The position numbers and the translations under genes are program-made. Shown piece by piece: positions 27,900-34,485 of a DNA stretch of 64,000 nucleotides; position 1 is the first letter of the stretch, and each line of letters opens with the position of its first letter. The DNA lies in the NCBI RefSeq assembly GCF_041346925.1, contig NZ_CP166840.1, positions 3,157,001 to 3,221,000 on the forward strand, written 5' to 3'. The DNA comes from Agaribacterium sp. ZY112. Lineage in GTDB: Bacteria > Pseudomonadota > Gammaproteobacteria > Pseudomonadales > Cellvibrionaceae. Under the pieces are notes generated by a model. That model was not told the origin of the DNA. It worked only from the letters and a program-made list of their open reading frames with translations, and made no database searches.

Positions 27900-28469
27900 A
27901 TGTCATTTTTAAGTTATTCCAAAGATTTTCAGGGTATTGGTGATATATTTCTGCGAGACCCCGTACGATATCTCCCATTTGTTCAACTTCTCGATAGTGT
28001 AATGTCCAGAGAGTCAGAGCTATCGAAAACGCAAAAGGAAATGATGGCCCTCTATTCTTCTCGCCTAAATGGGTGTCACTACTGTGTGCGCTCACACTCC
28101 TCTGTCCTTACAAACCTAAAAACTGAAGATGAACTTGTACGCTCACTGGCAAACAATTCAACTGATCTCCTAGATGACAAATTACGTGCCGCGTTTAAAT
28201 TTGCAAATAAGCTCACACTAAAACCCAAAACAATTAGCGAGATCGATATAGACGCTATGCGCTCAGCAGGTTGGTCAGATCAAGGAATAGAGGAAACGAT
28301 CTGTGTCGTTTCTACTTTTGCTTTCCTGAATCGCATTATTGATGGGTTCGGGATTATGGGATCTGACGACCACATTCAACAAGTAGGAGCTTTAATTGCC
28401 CAAAAAGGATATCAACCACTGGTTAATATGATTCAGAAAAAAGCGAGCGATTCCTTAAAAGAGGCATAA
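27900..28469 (+). CDS. AhpD-like peroxidase-related (carboxymuconolactone decarboxylase family) protein
   Basis: The 189-residue protein is of the AhpD/CMD family. It carries the redox-active motif SSRLNGCHYCVRSH with Cys59, Cys62 and His66, preceded by KEMMALY. Members of this subgroup are called peroxidase-related enzymes and reduce hydroperoxides with a thiol partner. The ATG at 27900 follows AAGGAG closely (aaaGGAGaaaaactc). It is divergent from the LysR gene and probably its target. Its stop codon lies within GCATAAC, which is also the edge of an attC-derived segment, so the gene marks the outer end of the cassette array or belongs to a reversed cassette. Confidence 0.85.
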   Translation: MSFLSYSKDFQGIGDIFLRDPVRYLPFVQLLDSVMSRESELSKTQKEMMALYSSRLNGCHYCVRSHSSVLTNLKTEDELVRSLANNSTDLLDDKLRAAFKFANKLTLKPKTISEIDIDAMRSAGWSDQGIEETICVVSTFAFLNRIIDGFGIMGSDDHIQQVGALIAQKGYQPLVNMIQKKASDSLKEA

Positions 28470-28505
28470 CACCACAATTACCGGTCGGAACGGAGTTGCT
28501 TATGA
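28464..28505 (-). repeat. Half attC site at the outer edge of the cassette array
   Basis: From GCATAAC the sequence runs parallel to the same side of the attC at 31971 (CCGGTCGGAACGGAGTTG here, CCGGGCGGAACGAAGTTG there), so this is an attC half in the array's orientation. The opposite half is missing; after about 28505 the similarity ends. It overlaps the stop codon of the AhpD-like gene. Confidence 0.6.
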
Positions 28506-28679
28506 TTCTTTGACAGCTTCTATAGAATCACTCAAGTCGACCAAGCAGCTGCAAGCCATTGCATCTAAGGATAAAAGATACCTAAAACGAAAGCAGCAGA
28601 TTTGTTCTTCGTTTTCTTGGTCATAGTTAAACCTCATTAGGTGGGAATGAGGTGTCTACTTTTCGTGGGTAACTCGGAC
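28506..28679. other. Segment between attC remnants, possible insertion-sequence debris
   Basis: No intact gene. On the minus strand a short frame beginning MTKKTKNKSAAF, preceded by TGTAGACACC-like sequence, resembles the start of an IS3-family orfA that soon runs into a stop. The match is short and I hold it loosely. Such debris would explain why the attC half at 28464 has lost its partner. Confidence 0.25.
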
Positions 28680-28752
28680 CTCTAACGCCCAAAGCAGCGG
28701 CGAGCGTTAGCGAGTCCAGCCCGCAGGGCGATGCTGACTTTGCTTGTTAGCA
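28680..28752 (-). repeat. attC site of the cassette carrying the 28755-29018 gene
   Basis: A 73-base quasi-palindrome from CTCTAAC (28680) to GTTAGCA (28746-28752). On the minus strand it starts 3 bases past the stop codon, with inner arms CAAAGTCAGCA and TGCTTTGGGC and an internal GC-rich hairpin. Boundaries follow the conserved triplets AAC and GTT. Confidence 0.7.
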
Positions 28753-28754
28753 CT

Positions 28755-29018
28755 TTACTGCTCATTTAGTTCGGCGCACTTGTTTAAAATGATTTTTTTG
28801 GCTTGCTCTTGGTCAGAGCCAACTTGAATATATTGGTCACCTTGGTTAATAGTGATGTTTATATTCATTTCTACGCCACTTTCTTTTGCCTTTTTCTTAG
28901 CACTAAATACAGAGTCGATTAGCTTGGTTATACAGTACGTGGAAACTCCGGTAATAACACCTACACCAATCGTGACCATTACATTCGTTATTTCTGGAGC
29001 TGAAAATCCTTCGCCCAC
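28755..29018 (-). CDS. Small membrane protein, cassette gene, 5' end doubtful
   Basis: The annotated 87 residues start at a GTG, but the frame stays open for another 37 codons upstream, almost to the attC remnant (in-frame residues include VVGPGKEFFQ and DNDLYLSV). None of these is ATG, GTG or TTG. This suggests that the true 5' end was lost or replaced by a deletion that also removed half of the preceding attC. The visible protein has one membrane segment (VMVTIGVGVITGVSTYCI), a basic stretch and a polar C-terminus. No family recognised. Expression in its present state is uncertain. Confidence 0.6.
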   Translation of the reverse strand: MGEGFSAPEITNVMVTIGVGVITGVSTYCITKLIDSVFSAKKKAKESGVEMNINITINQGDQYIQVGSDQEQAKKIILNKCAELNEQ

Positions 29019-29092
29019 ACTCAGATATAGATCGTTATCTGAGAACTCCTGACCGTTGCCCTGTTTAAGTTCTTGGAAGAACTCCTTGCCAG

Positions 29093-29138
29093 GACCAACA
29101 ACGAAGGACTGCTGTTCCAGTGCACAGCTTTGTTAGCA
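29093..29138 (-). repeat. attC remnant after the toxin-like gene pair
   Basis: GTTAGCA at 29132-29138 lies immediately after the stop codon of the 103-residue gene, as expected for the first boundary of an attC. A matching second boundary is not clear; the best candidate is GTTGGTC on the minus strand near 29095, which would make a site of only about 45 bases. I regard it as a truncated attC. Confidence 0.4.
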
Positions 29139-29450
29139 TTATCCCATTTCTTCATCGGAAACTTTTTGCCAGATAGAATAGTAACCAGAGTCTTTCATCA
29201 ATCTCGTGATTTCATAGCTTATATCTGGCAACATTTCAGTATTATCAGTGCTTCCTAATACTGCTACCTCATCTTCTTCATCCTGATGAATTTGTTCAAC
29301 CATATCCCAAATGAATTTTGAGAAATTCTCGGCATTTTCTGGAGATAAAAGACCACTTTTAATAATATTTTCAATATCGTGACGATCTAAATGTTCCGCG
29401 TAATAGCTTATTAGATCGTTGACATGATCGTAGCGTAGAAATTTAATCAT
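29139..29450 (-). CDS. Acidic small protein, likely partner (immunity/antitoxin) of the upstream gene
   Basis: The 103-residue protein is acidic, with DEEDEVAVLGSTDN in the middle, and appears mostly helical. Its ATG overlaps the stop of the 159-residue gene by four bases (ATGA), so the two are translated together, and both lie between one pair of attC boundaries. Toxin-antitoxin pairs are the usual kind of two-gene cassette, and the small acidic member is normally the antidote. I recognise no named family. If the upstream protein is Tse2-like, this one would occupy the place of the Tsi2-type immunity protein. Confidence 0.6.
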   Translation of the reverse strand: MIKFLRYDHVNDLISYYAEHLDRHDIENIIKSGLLSPENAENFSKFIWDMVEQIHQDEEDEVAVLGSTDNTEMLPDISYEITRLMKDSGYYSIWQKVSDEEMG

Positions 29451-29926
29451 AAAACTGTACCGCCATCTTTCATCACAGACATTCTGAAAGCTACAAATTT
29501 TAGTTTTTCAACAAGTTGATCAACTGTCATGCGCTCTGCAACTGAAAGAAAGTAATGACCTGAGTTATCTTCATCTTTTGAAAAAGCCAAGCCTGAGGGG
29601 ATATCAGCCTCAGATAGAACCCAGTATATATCTACAGGCTTCTTTTTCGACCGCTTCTTAAACATGCCATAGACAAATTTAAGATTTTCCCAAGAGGCAG
29701 AAAAAGACAAGCCCATCCTGGGGTTTGGTAAAACCCACTGCTCATCTGGGCTGAATTGATAGTCACATATTCGAACACCCTTTACAGTACGATATTTTCC
29801 TTCCTCCCTGTCTGGATAGATCGTCGGGTGTTTGCCCTGTATCGCTGGCCTAGCAAGATAAACCTCTATTTCAGAGATTAATTTCTGTACATCCGATAGG
29901 CATTTCAATTGTAATAAGTCAGCCAT
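29447..29926 (-). CDS. Possible Tse2-like ADP-ribosyltransferase toxin, cassette gene
   Basis: The 159-residue protein has a C-terminal part (about residues 97-150) arranged like Tse2 toxins: DIYWVLSEADIPSGLAF, then charged SKDEDNSGHYFLS, then MTVDQLVEKL. Pseudomonas Tse2 has at the same place a proline-marked strand, IPPDLKV, and a THYTIMPAKPM segment. An earlier PRMGLSFSAS (residues 69-78) fits the Arg-to-Ser part of such folds. Tse2 relatives are NAD-dependent toxins and occur both as secreted effectors and as chromosomal toxin-antitoxin pairs. There is no export signal here. The assignment comes from remembered motif order, not from an alignment, so it is tentative. It is first in a two-gene cassette. 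Confidence 0.45.
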   Translation of the reverse strand: MADLLQLKCLSDVQKLISEIEVYLARPAIQGKHPTIYPDREEGKYRTVKGVRICDYQFSPDEQWVLPNPRMGLSFSASWENLKFVYGMFKKRSKKKPVDIYWVLSEADIPSGLAFSKDEDNSGHYFLSVAERMTVDQLVEKLKFVAFRMSVMKDGGTVL

Positions 29927-29958
29927 AATATTCCTTTAATCTGACGATAATCTTAACA

Positions 29959-30081
29959 TGCTAACGCCGCGGTAATGGGCCGCAACGGAGTTGATTAATT
30001 TGTGCTATTAAAGCACAAATTAAGCGACGCAGTGGAGGTCCTAGCAGCTTTAGCTGCTGAACATTGACCGCCTTGTTAGTT
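29959..30081 (-). repeat. attC site of the IS-truncated cassette
   Basis: A 123-base site from TGCTAAC (29959-29965) to GTTAGTT (30075-30081). It belongs to the main attC type of the array: on the plus strand it reads TAACGCCG, then a GGAGTTGATTAATTTGTGC arm, a loop, the returning arm and GACGCAGTGGAGG. An extra hairpin (AGCAGCTTTAGCTGCT) sits before the right edge. Confidence 0.8.
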
Positions 30082-30133
30082 TTAGTACCTGCTTACAAAA
30101 GCGTTGATCCAATCATAACCTTCTTGGCTTGTT
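30082..30133 (-). pseudogene. 3' remnant of a cassette gene cut by the IS element
   Basis: On the minus strand 16 codons ending SQEGYDWINAFVSRY and a stop remain between the IS edge and the attC at 30081. The stop is one base from the attC boundary, as in neighbouring cassettes. The rest of the gene is absent: on the far side of the IS there is attC sequence, not coding sequence. The IS therefore landed where the gene's 5' part had already been lost. Confidence 0.6.
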
Positions 30134-30160
30134 GATCTGCTACCACTTTCGTGGACACAT

Positions 30161-30952
30161 TTAAGCATAGAGTTTTTCATACTCTTGCGGTGAATGGTAG
30201 CCCAGTGACGAGTGAATTCGTTCTTTATTGTAGAAAGCGATGTACTCAGAAATTTGAGCCACTGCATCGATAATATTCTCGAACTCAACCTGATGAGCAA
30301 GCTCAGCTTTCATCGTGTGGAAGTAGGATTCAACTTCAGCATTATCCAACGGAGTTCCTTTTCTACTCATACTGCGATTAAACCCATTTGATTCGAGCAT
30401 CTCCCTATACTCAAACGCGGCGTATTCAGAGCCTTGGTCTGAGTGGAATAGACAGCCCTTCTCAGGCTTATGTCTAGCGAGTGCATTTCTAAGCGCAGAA
30501 GAAGTTAAAGCTAAGCCACGACGAACTGAAAACGACGCACCAACAACCCGACGACTAAATAAATCAATAATTACCGCATGATAAAGGCTACCGGTCTTTG
30601 TTTTTATATAAGTGAAATCACCTGCCCACTGCTCACCGAATGAGCTCGCAGGATGAAGACCTGGACGCCGATTAGGTGTCGCCGCATAAAACTCATTAAG
30701 TCCCGGACTCCAGGTGTACAGACCTCTTGTTGAAGCCTTTATACCAAGCTCTTTCATCAATCGTGAAACTCGACGAATACTGCAGCTATAGCCGATCTTC
30801 TTGAGCGAATGGTATATACGCCTCGCCCCGTAACAACGCTTATACCCCTGATGAAGCTCTTTAATTGCACGCTTCAACTCTTCATCATAGAGGGCTTTAT
30901 TTGAAGCAGGCCTATCGAGCCACGCATAAAACCCGCTTCTTGATACACCCAT
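30161..30952 (-). CDS. IS3-family transposase OrfB (DDE integrase-core domain)
   Basis: The 263-residue protein has an HTH_21-type N-terminus (KRCYGARRIYHSLKKIG) and an rve catalytic domain with the DDE residues in AGDFTYIKT, FHSDQGSEY and NAEVESYFHTMKAE. It ends with the usual FYNKERIHSSLGYHSP. It would be made mainly as an OrfAB fusion by -1 frameshifting at 31045-31051; the frame upstream of the ATG at 30952 is open back into orfA (KVLREAPKVIFQYIAENL...). All catalytic residues are present. Confidence 0.93.
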   Translation of the reverse strand: MGVSRSGFYAWLDRPASNKALYDEELKRAIKELHQGYKRCYGARRIYHSLKKIGYSCSIRRVSRLMKELGIKASTRGLYTWSPGLNEFYAATPNRRPGLHPASSFGEQWAGDFTYIKTKTGSLYHAVIIDLFSRRVVGASFSVRRGLALTSSALRNALARHKPEKGCLFHSDQGSEYAAFEYREMLESNGFNRSMSRKGTPLDNAEVESYFHTMKAELAHQVEFENIIDAVAQISEYIAFYNKERIHSSLGYHSPQEYEKLYA

Positions 30953-31011
30953 CAGATTACAGAGGCGGTTTATTTTGAATTTATGTAGGTTCTCCGCGAT
31001 ATATTGAAAGA

Positions 31012-31371
31012 TTACTTTCGGTGCTTCTCGAAGAACCTTTCCGCCTTTTTTAGAATGTCGATATCCTCTTCGCGTTCTTTAAGCTGTTTCTCAAGTTTCT
31101 TAATGCGGGTTTGAGCTTTCTTTAATTCAGCTTCTTTCTTCTGAAGGTCGTTCTTGGTTGGGCCTACCGGCTTATTTGATTTTGTCACTGGAGCTTCTCG
31201 CCATCGTCCATCGTTAACTTCTTTTCGCCAACGATAAATCAACACAGGATGGATATCCAATGCCTCGGCAATATCGACTGCCTGGATGCTCTGATGGCTG
31301 GCCAACCTAACTAAGGCTGCCTTGAACTCTCTGGTGTACTGAATGTAGTTTCTTTTATGAGTTTTCCCCAT
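31012..31371 (-). CDS. IS3-family transposase OrfA (helix-turn-helix and leucine-zipper part)
   Basis: The 119-residue protein has a helix-turn-helix in the first half (YTREFKAALVRLASHQSIQAVDIAEALDIHPVLIYRWR) and a coiled coil in the second half (KKEAELKKAQTRIKKLEKQL), which in this family mediates multimerisation. It binds the IS ends and, fused to OrfB by frameshifting, forms the transposase. Confidence 0.92.
   Translation of the reverse strand: MGKTHKRNYIQYTREFKAALVRLASHQSIQAVDIAEALDIHPVLIYRWRKEVNDGRWREAPVTKSNKPVGPTKNDLQKKEAELKKAQTRIKKLEKQLKEREEDIDILKKAERFFEKHRK
31045..31051 (-). promoter_or_regulatory. Programmed -1 frameshift site joining orfA and orfB
   Basis: On the minus strand the heptamer A AAA AAG lies in the right phase (codons CTA AAA AAG of orfA). 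After a -1 slip the frame remains open through the intergenic part into orfB, giving a continuous OrfAB protein. This is the standard signal of IS3-family elements. Confidence 0.85.
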
Positions 31372-31422
31372 AAATACCCCCTTTAGTGTCTAGTAAAATT
31401 ACTGTCTACTAAAGTGGTAACA

Positions 31423-31510
31423 GATCAGGTGGTTGTTTTTATGCCAGCGTAGCGACCGGCATAAAAATCAAGCGCCGGAATAAATGTCGACCTGGCTATG
31501 CTTGTTAAGT
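31423..31510 (-). repeat. attC site interrupted at one side by the IS element
   Basis: GTTAAGT (31504-31510) overlaps the stop of the 150-residue gene and starts a normal attC half; an inner hairpin (TTTTTATGCC...GGCATAAAAA) follows. The site ends at the IS duplication. The expected second half, with TAACGCC on the plus strand, is not found on the other side of the IS, so it was lost before insertion or by a later rearrangement. Confidence 0.65.
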
Positions 31511-31957
31511 TTTCCACACGTTTTCGTAATTACCAATACCCAAACGAAGGCAATCGTCCAGGTCACCTGGCTTACTCCCGCTATAGATCGATTGCACTAT
31601 CATTGTTTGCGTAAACATACCGCCAAAGCTAAGTTCATATCCGTGACCATTCCAGGCAGTGCCGGTTTGCCTTGCTTGAACAATATTCCTACCAACGAAA
31701 ATTTCGAATGGCGGATATTTACATATAATGTAGCCATCTTGACTAGTTATTTCAGGTAGCTCTTCAAGTTTATGAACGCCGAGGTATTCGCCACCAACTT
31801 CACCTTGCAACGAATATATACCTTTATCAGTTTCAAGATAAACCACGTTAAATTCTGGATCAATTACGTTGATAAGTACTGAAATTAAAGTTGTACCCTC
31901 TAGCTCACATAAGAGTTGACTAGATTCTTTGGTATATTGTTCGTAATCGTCGCTCAT
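31505..31957 (-). CDS. Unknown cassette protein, 150 residues
   Basis: The ATG at 31957 is about 14 bases past the upstream attC edge and the stop overlaps the next attC, the classic cassette layout. The protein is acidic, with alternating beta-like segments (VYLETDKGIYSLQG, GYIICKYPPFEIFVGRNIV, GYELSFGGMFT), no signal peptide and no membrane segment. I recognise no family. Its size and composition would suit an immunity or antitoxin-like protein, but nothing in the sequence proves this. Confidence 0.7.
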   Translation of the reverse strand: MSDDYEQYTKESSQLLCELEGTTLISVLINVIDPEFNVVYLETDKGIYSLQGEVGGEYLGVHKLEELPEITSQDGYIICKYPPFEIFVGRNIVQARQTGTAWNGHGYELSFGGMFTQTMIVQSIYSGSKPGDLDDCLRLGIGNYENVWKT

Positions 31958-31970
31958 GAGCTGACCTGAA

Positions 31971-32073
31971 ACTTAACGCTGCCATAACCGGGCGGAACGA
32001 AGTTGATTAATATGTGCTATTAAAGCACATATTAATCGACGCAGTGGAGCTCCGGTTGATGGCCTTGTTAACT
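31971..32073 (-). repeat. attC site, main type of the array
   Basis: 103 bases from ACTTAAC (31971-31977) to GTTAACT (32067-32073), overlapping the stop codon of the HEPN-like gene. Internal arms ATTAATATGTGC and GCACATATTAAT form a perfect 12-base hairpin. The outer part shares GGCGGAACGAAGTTG with its siblings. Confidence 0.85.
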
Positions 32074-32616
32074 TTTGGTAGCTGAAATTACCGCTGCACC
32101 TTTTACTGCGAGTTCTAAATAACGCTCGGCATCTGATTGTGTAACCGCGAAATCCGGCAGATGAGATGCTTTATTTCTGATTTGACGAAGCTCATTAATT
32201 AGATGGATGCTTTCAGGAGAAAATTTACCAGATGCCTCTAGGTGACTTAGAATCATCCTAGGATTCGTTCTCTGTATCGTGGCTCCCGCGACCAGCCCAT
32301 GTTTCATTGCGGCGGTTTCGATTAATGTCCAAGCCTCCACAACCGCTGCTCTAGGGGATACTTCCGATATTCTAAGTAGTTGTTCAACCTGGGAATTTTC
32401 TGATTCCTCTATTTGGCTTTGAGCGGGAGACTCTATACTTTTGGCGTCACTCTCCGCTTTCTCTAAACTCTTTCCAAAACTAGCCTCAACACCTTTGTAC
32501 TTGAAGCTAGACACCCGACCGAGTAGCGCTCTAACTTCAGCCCGAAAAATAAAGCTCATCCAGATAACAGCTACAGGCCAAGCTAAAGCTTTAATTATTT
32601 CAACTAGGTGATCCAT
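32068..32616 (-). CDS. Membrane-anchored HEPN-like (DUF4145-type) cassette protein
   Basis: The 182-residue protein has an N-terminal membrane segment (residues about 5-25), a charged linker and a helical C-terminal domain starting near residue 78. That domain reads like a DUF4145/HEPN helical bundle: RAAVVEAWTLIETAA in the first helix and ELRQIRNKASHLPDF later, where Arg147 and His152 give the Rx4H motif of HEPN ribonucleases. HEPN proteins often act in toxin or phage-defence systems. No nucleotidyltransferase partner is present in the cassette. A structural rather than catalytic role is possible since DUF4145 members are uncharacterised. Confidence 0.65.
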   Translation of the reverse strand: MDHLVEIIKALAWPVAVIWMSFIFRAEVRALLGRVSSFKYKGVEASFGKSLEKAESDAKSIESPAQSQIEESENSQVEQLLRISEVSPRAAVVEAWTLIETAAMKHGLVAGATIQRTNPRMILSHLEASGKFSPESIHLINELRQIRNKASHLPDFAVTQSDAERYLELAVKGAAVISATKS

Positions 32617-32629
32617 AGTGCCTCGAAGA

Positions 32630-32729
32630 AGTTAATGCCTCACTAAGAGGCAAATAACAGTTGGTTAAAATAAGCGACGAAGGAGCAAAAACCAACTGTT
32701 ATTTGTCCTGCTTGAGTGACTTGTTAGGT
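32630..32729 (-). repeat. attC site with altered recombination triplet
   Basis: 100 bases from AGTTAAT (32630-32636) to GTTAGGT (32723-32729). Its loop-forming part is a perfect 15-base inverted repeat, AAATAACAGTTGGTT with AACCAACTGTTATTT. On the left side the conserved AAC triplet is AAT, a change at the strand-exchange position, so this site may recombine poorly. Confidence 0.75.
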
Positions 32730-33800
32730 GCTAAATTCCTGAGCATAAATGACAACAGTATCATTGGAGTCTATAACAGATGCATCTTCATATAACTCTT
32801 GTAATTCATCAAAAGTTAGCTCTTTAGAGCCTATTTTGCCTCTGTTGAATAATTCTTCAAAAAGCTCTGTTGATAGTGAGACTTCTTTCATATTTTCATA
32901 CTCTAGAAGTTCACCGCCTTTTTTCCCGATAGATTTGCATTCTTCAATTTTGCAAATAGGTAAATGTTCACCACTGGATATAAACTTTTGATCTGCATTT
33001 TGTAATTTGTCTGTTGGCCTCAAAAAGCCAGAGCAACAAGGAAACCGATAAGTATTATCAGACGCATTTTGTGAACAAATATTTTGAGAGCAGGTAAAGT
33101 TTTTCATTTTATCAATTTGCCCCATCATTCTTGAGTCTGATAGGTATAATTTTTTCTCGTCCCAAATTTTGTATTGAACCACCACAATACTTACTTTATC
33201 GGTAATCTTATTATGTCGTTCGTATATTATGTCTGCACCGGTGATATGCTCAGGCGTATCTGGATGTAATACTCGCAACCTTAAATTATTACCATCAGGA
33301 AGTTGAAAGTCTTTATGAGCGTGACCTTTAGATAATTCAGGCATATTACGTTCTACATTATATGCATCACGAAAAATCAATTGATTTTCAGAGTGAGGTT
33401 TAACTTCTAATTCTGTTTTAGCTTTTTGCAGTTGACCTAATTTTCTTTTTAATTGATCTGTGCGCTTTTTATCATCTTTATTAATTTTAGCTATCGAGAT
33501 TAATGACTCATATTCTTCGATATCATTTAAAACAAGATCTAATGCTTTTATTTCGACGTTATTTTTTATTGATTGCAGTTCAGCTTTTTGGCGATATTCT
33601 TTTGTGGTGTCACTTTCTCGTTCCCTTTTCAGGACGCTCACTTCAGGGCCTAATAACTCTGGGTATAATGCTCCACCTAAATCAAGAGAGTTATCATATG
33701 TAGATTTTGTCATACTACCTTTAGAAGCAATTTTAACCATTCCACGTATTGCATTTAATGCAATCCATTCTTGATTCATTCTTTCTTCGATATTATTCAT
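32724..33800 (-). CDS. Putative PD-(D/E)xK-type nuclease with cysteine cluster, cassette gene
   Basis: The protein has 358 residues from the ATG at 33800, which has AGGGA just upstream; an in-frame GTG at 33815 falls inside the attC and is rejected. A coiled-coil-rich first half (residues 60-135, charged) precedes a part with TGADIIYE (Asp190) and VVVQYKIW (Gln209, Lys211), the D...(E/Q)xK pattern of restriction-like nucleases. Six Cys follow in pairs (237/242, 255/256, 283/288), probably a zinc site. No known family comes to mind. The layout (coiled coil, nuclease core, metal cluster) and cassette context suggest a defence function, but this is inference. Confidence 0.6.
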   Translation of the reverse strand: MNNIEERMNQEWIALNAIRGMVKIASKGSMTKSTYDNSLDLGGALYPELLGPEVSVLKRERESDTTKEYRQKAELQSIKNNVEIKALDLVLNDIEEYESLISIAKINKDDKKRTDQLKRKLGQLQKAKTELEVKPHSENQLIFRDAYNVERNMPELSKGHAHKDFQLPDGNNLRLRVLHPDTPEHITGADIIYERHNKITDKVSIVVVQYKIWDEKKLYLSDSRMMGQIDKMKNFTCSQNICSQNASDNTYRFPCCSGFLRPTDKLQNADQKFISSGEHLPICKIEECKSIGKKGGELLEYENMKEVSLSTELFEELFNRGKIGSKELTFDELQELYEDASVIDSNDTVVIYAQEFST

Positions 33801-33813
33801 AACTATCCCTAGC

Positions 33814-33933
33814 ACCTAACGCCGCAATAAAAGGCCGGAGTTGTGTTGGTTGTTTTGTGCTACTAAAGCACAAAACAAGCGACGCAACGGAGGTCCAGCC
33901 CGGTACGGGCGATTTTTGATTGCTTTGTTACAA
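33814..33933 (-). repeat. attC site, main type of the array
   Basis: 120 bases from ACCTAAC (33814-33820) to GTTACAA (33927-33933), overlapping the stop of the exported-protein gene. The arms TTGTTTTGTGC and GCACAAAACAA form a perfect 11-base hairpin around TACTAAA. Confidence 0.85.
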
Positions 33934-34344
33934 GGCTTTTTCGACAATGGTATATAGCCCAATACCTTGTAAAGTAATTATAAATTTGTGGTTCGTATAA
34001 GAAAATGCATCTGTTGCTCTAAGCTCAAATGATTGGCATTTCCAGTCGCCGACACAGACCGGGCTACCAAATGAATAGTACTTTTCGTTTAACTCCTTTA
34101 CCGAAGTTTCCGAAACCACTTTACTATCGACTACACCGTCTTCGTGATAGGTAAGCCATTGAATAAAAAGCTTGCTATATACGTGCTCTGAACCATAGGT
34201 CTTTGTTATAAATCTAATTTGGCCAGACTTATCTTTTTCTTCCCATTTCCCAAAAGTTACGACATTGCTTATATAAGGATCAAGATCGACACCGCTAATA
34301 GCCGATGGAGAAATAACACATAAAAGAAGTAGGATTATTCTCAT
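33928..34344 (-). CDS. Unknown exported protein, cassette gene
   Basis: I start the gene at the ATG of 34344, giving 138 residues with a clear signal peptide (MRIILLLLCVISPSAISG, cleavage likely after ISG). A longer in-frame version begins inside the attC site and is not credible. The mature protein has two Cys near PVCVGDWKCQSF, likely a disulphide in the periplasm, and beta-like strands throughout. No family recognised. The start lies about 13 bases from the upstream attC edge. Confidence 0.7.
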   Translation of the reverse strand: MRIILLLLCVISPSAISGVDLDPYISNVVTFGKWEEKDKSGQIRFITKTYGSEHVYSKLFIQWLTYHEDGVVDSKVVSETSVKELNEKYYSFGSPVCVGDWKCQSFELRATDAFSYTNHKFIITLQGIGLYTIVEKAL

Positions 34345-34356
34345 TACTCTCTTGCC

Positions 34357-34485
34357 TTGTAACGCCGTTGTAACCCGCCGGAGCTGGGTTGATTGTTTTG
34401 TGGTAGCGTAGCGTGAAACCACAAAACGAGCAACGCAGCGGAGGTCGAGCCAGCTTGCTGGCGGTGGTTGACAACCTTGTTAGCA
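34357..34485 (-). repeat. attC site, main type of the array
   Basis: 129 bases from TTGTAAC (34357-34363) to GTTAGCA (34479-34485), overlapping the stop of the small membrane-protein gene. Large arms TTGTTTTGTGGT and ACCACAAAACGA enclose AGCGTAGCGTGAA. A second hairpin (GAGCCAGCTTGCTGGC) lies in the right part. Confidence 0.85.

Larger units (their letters stand above)
30138..31422 (-). mobile_element. IS3-family insertion sequence, complete, 1285 bases
   Basis: Ends are TGCTACCACTTTCGTGGACA (left) and, read inward from the right, TGTTACCACTTTAGTAGACA: 17 of 20 match as terminal inverted repeats. The 4 bases GATC flank both ends (30134-30137 and 31423-31426) as a target-site duplication. Inside are orfA and orfB with a frameshift signal. 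Both frames are intact, so the element may still be active. It lies in the cassette array, transcribed in the same direction as the cassettes. Confidence 0.9.
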
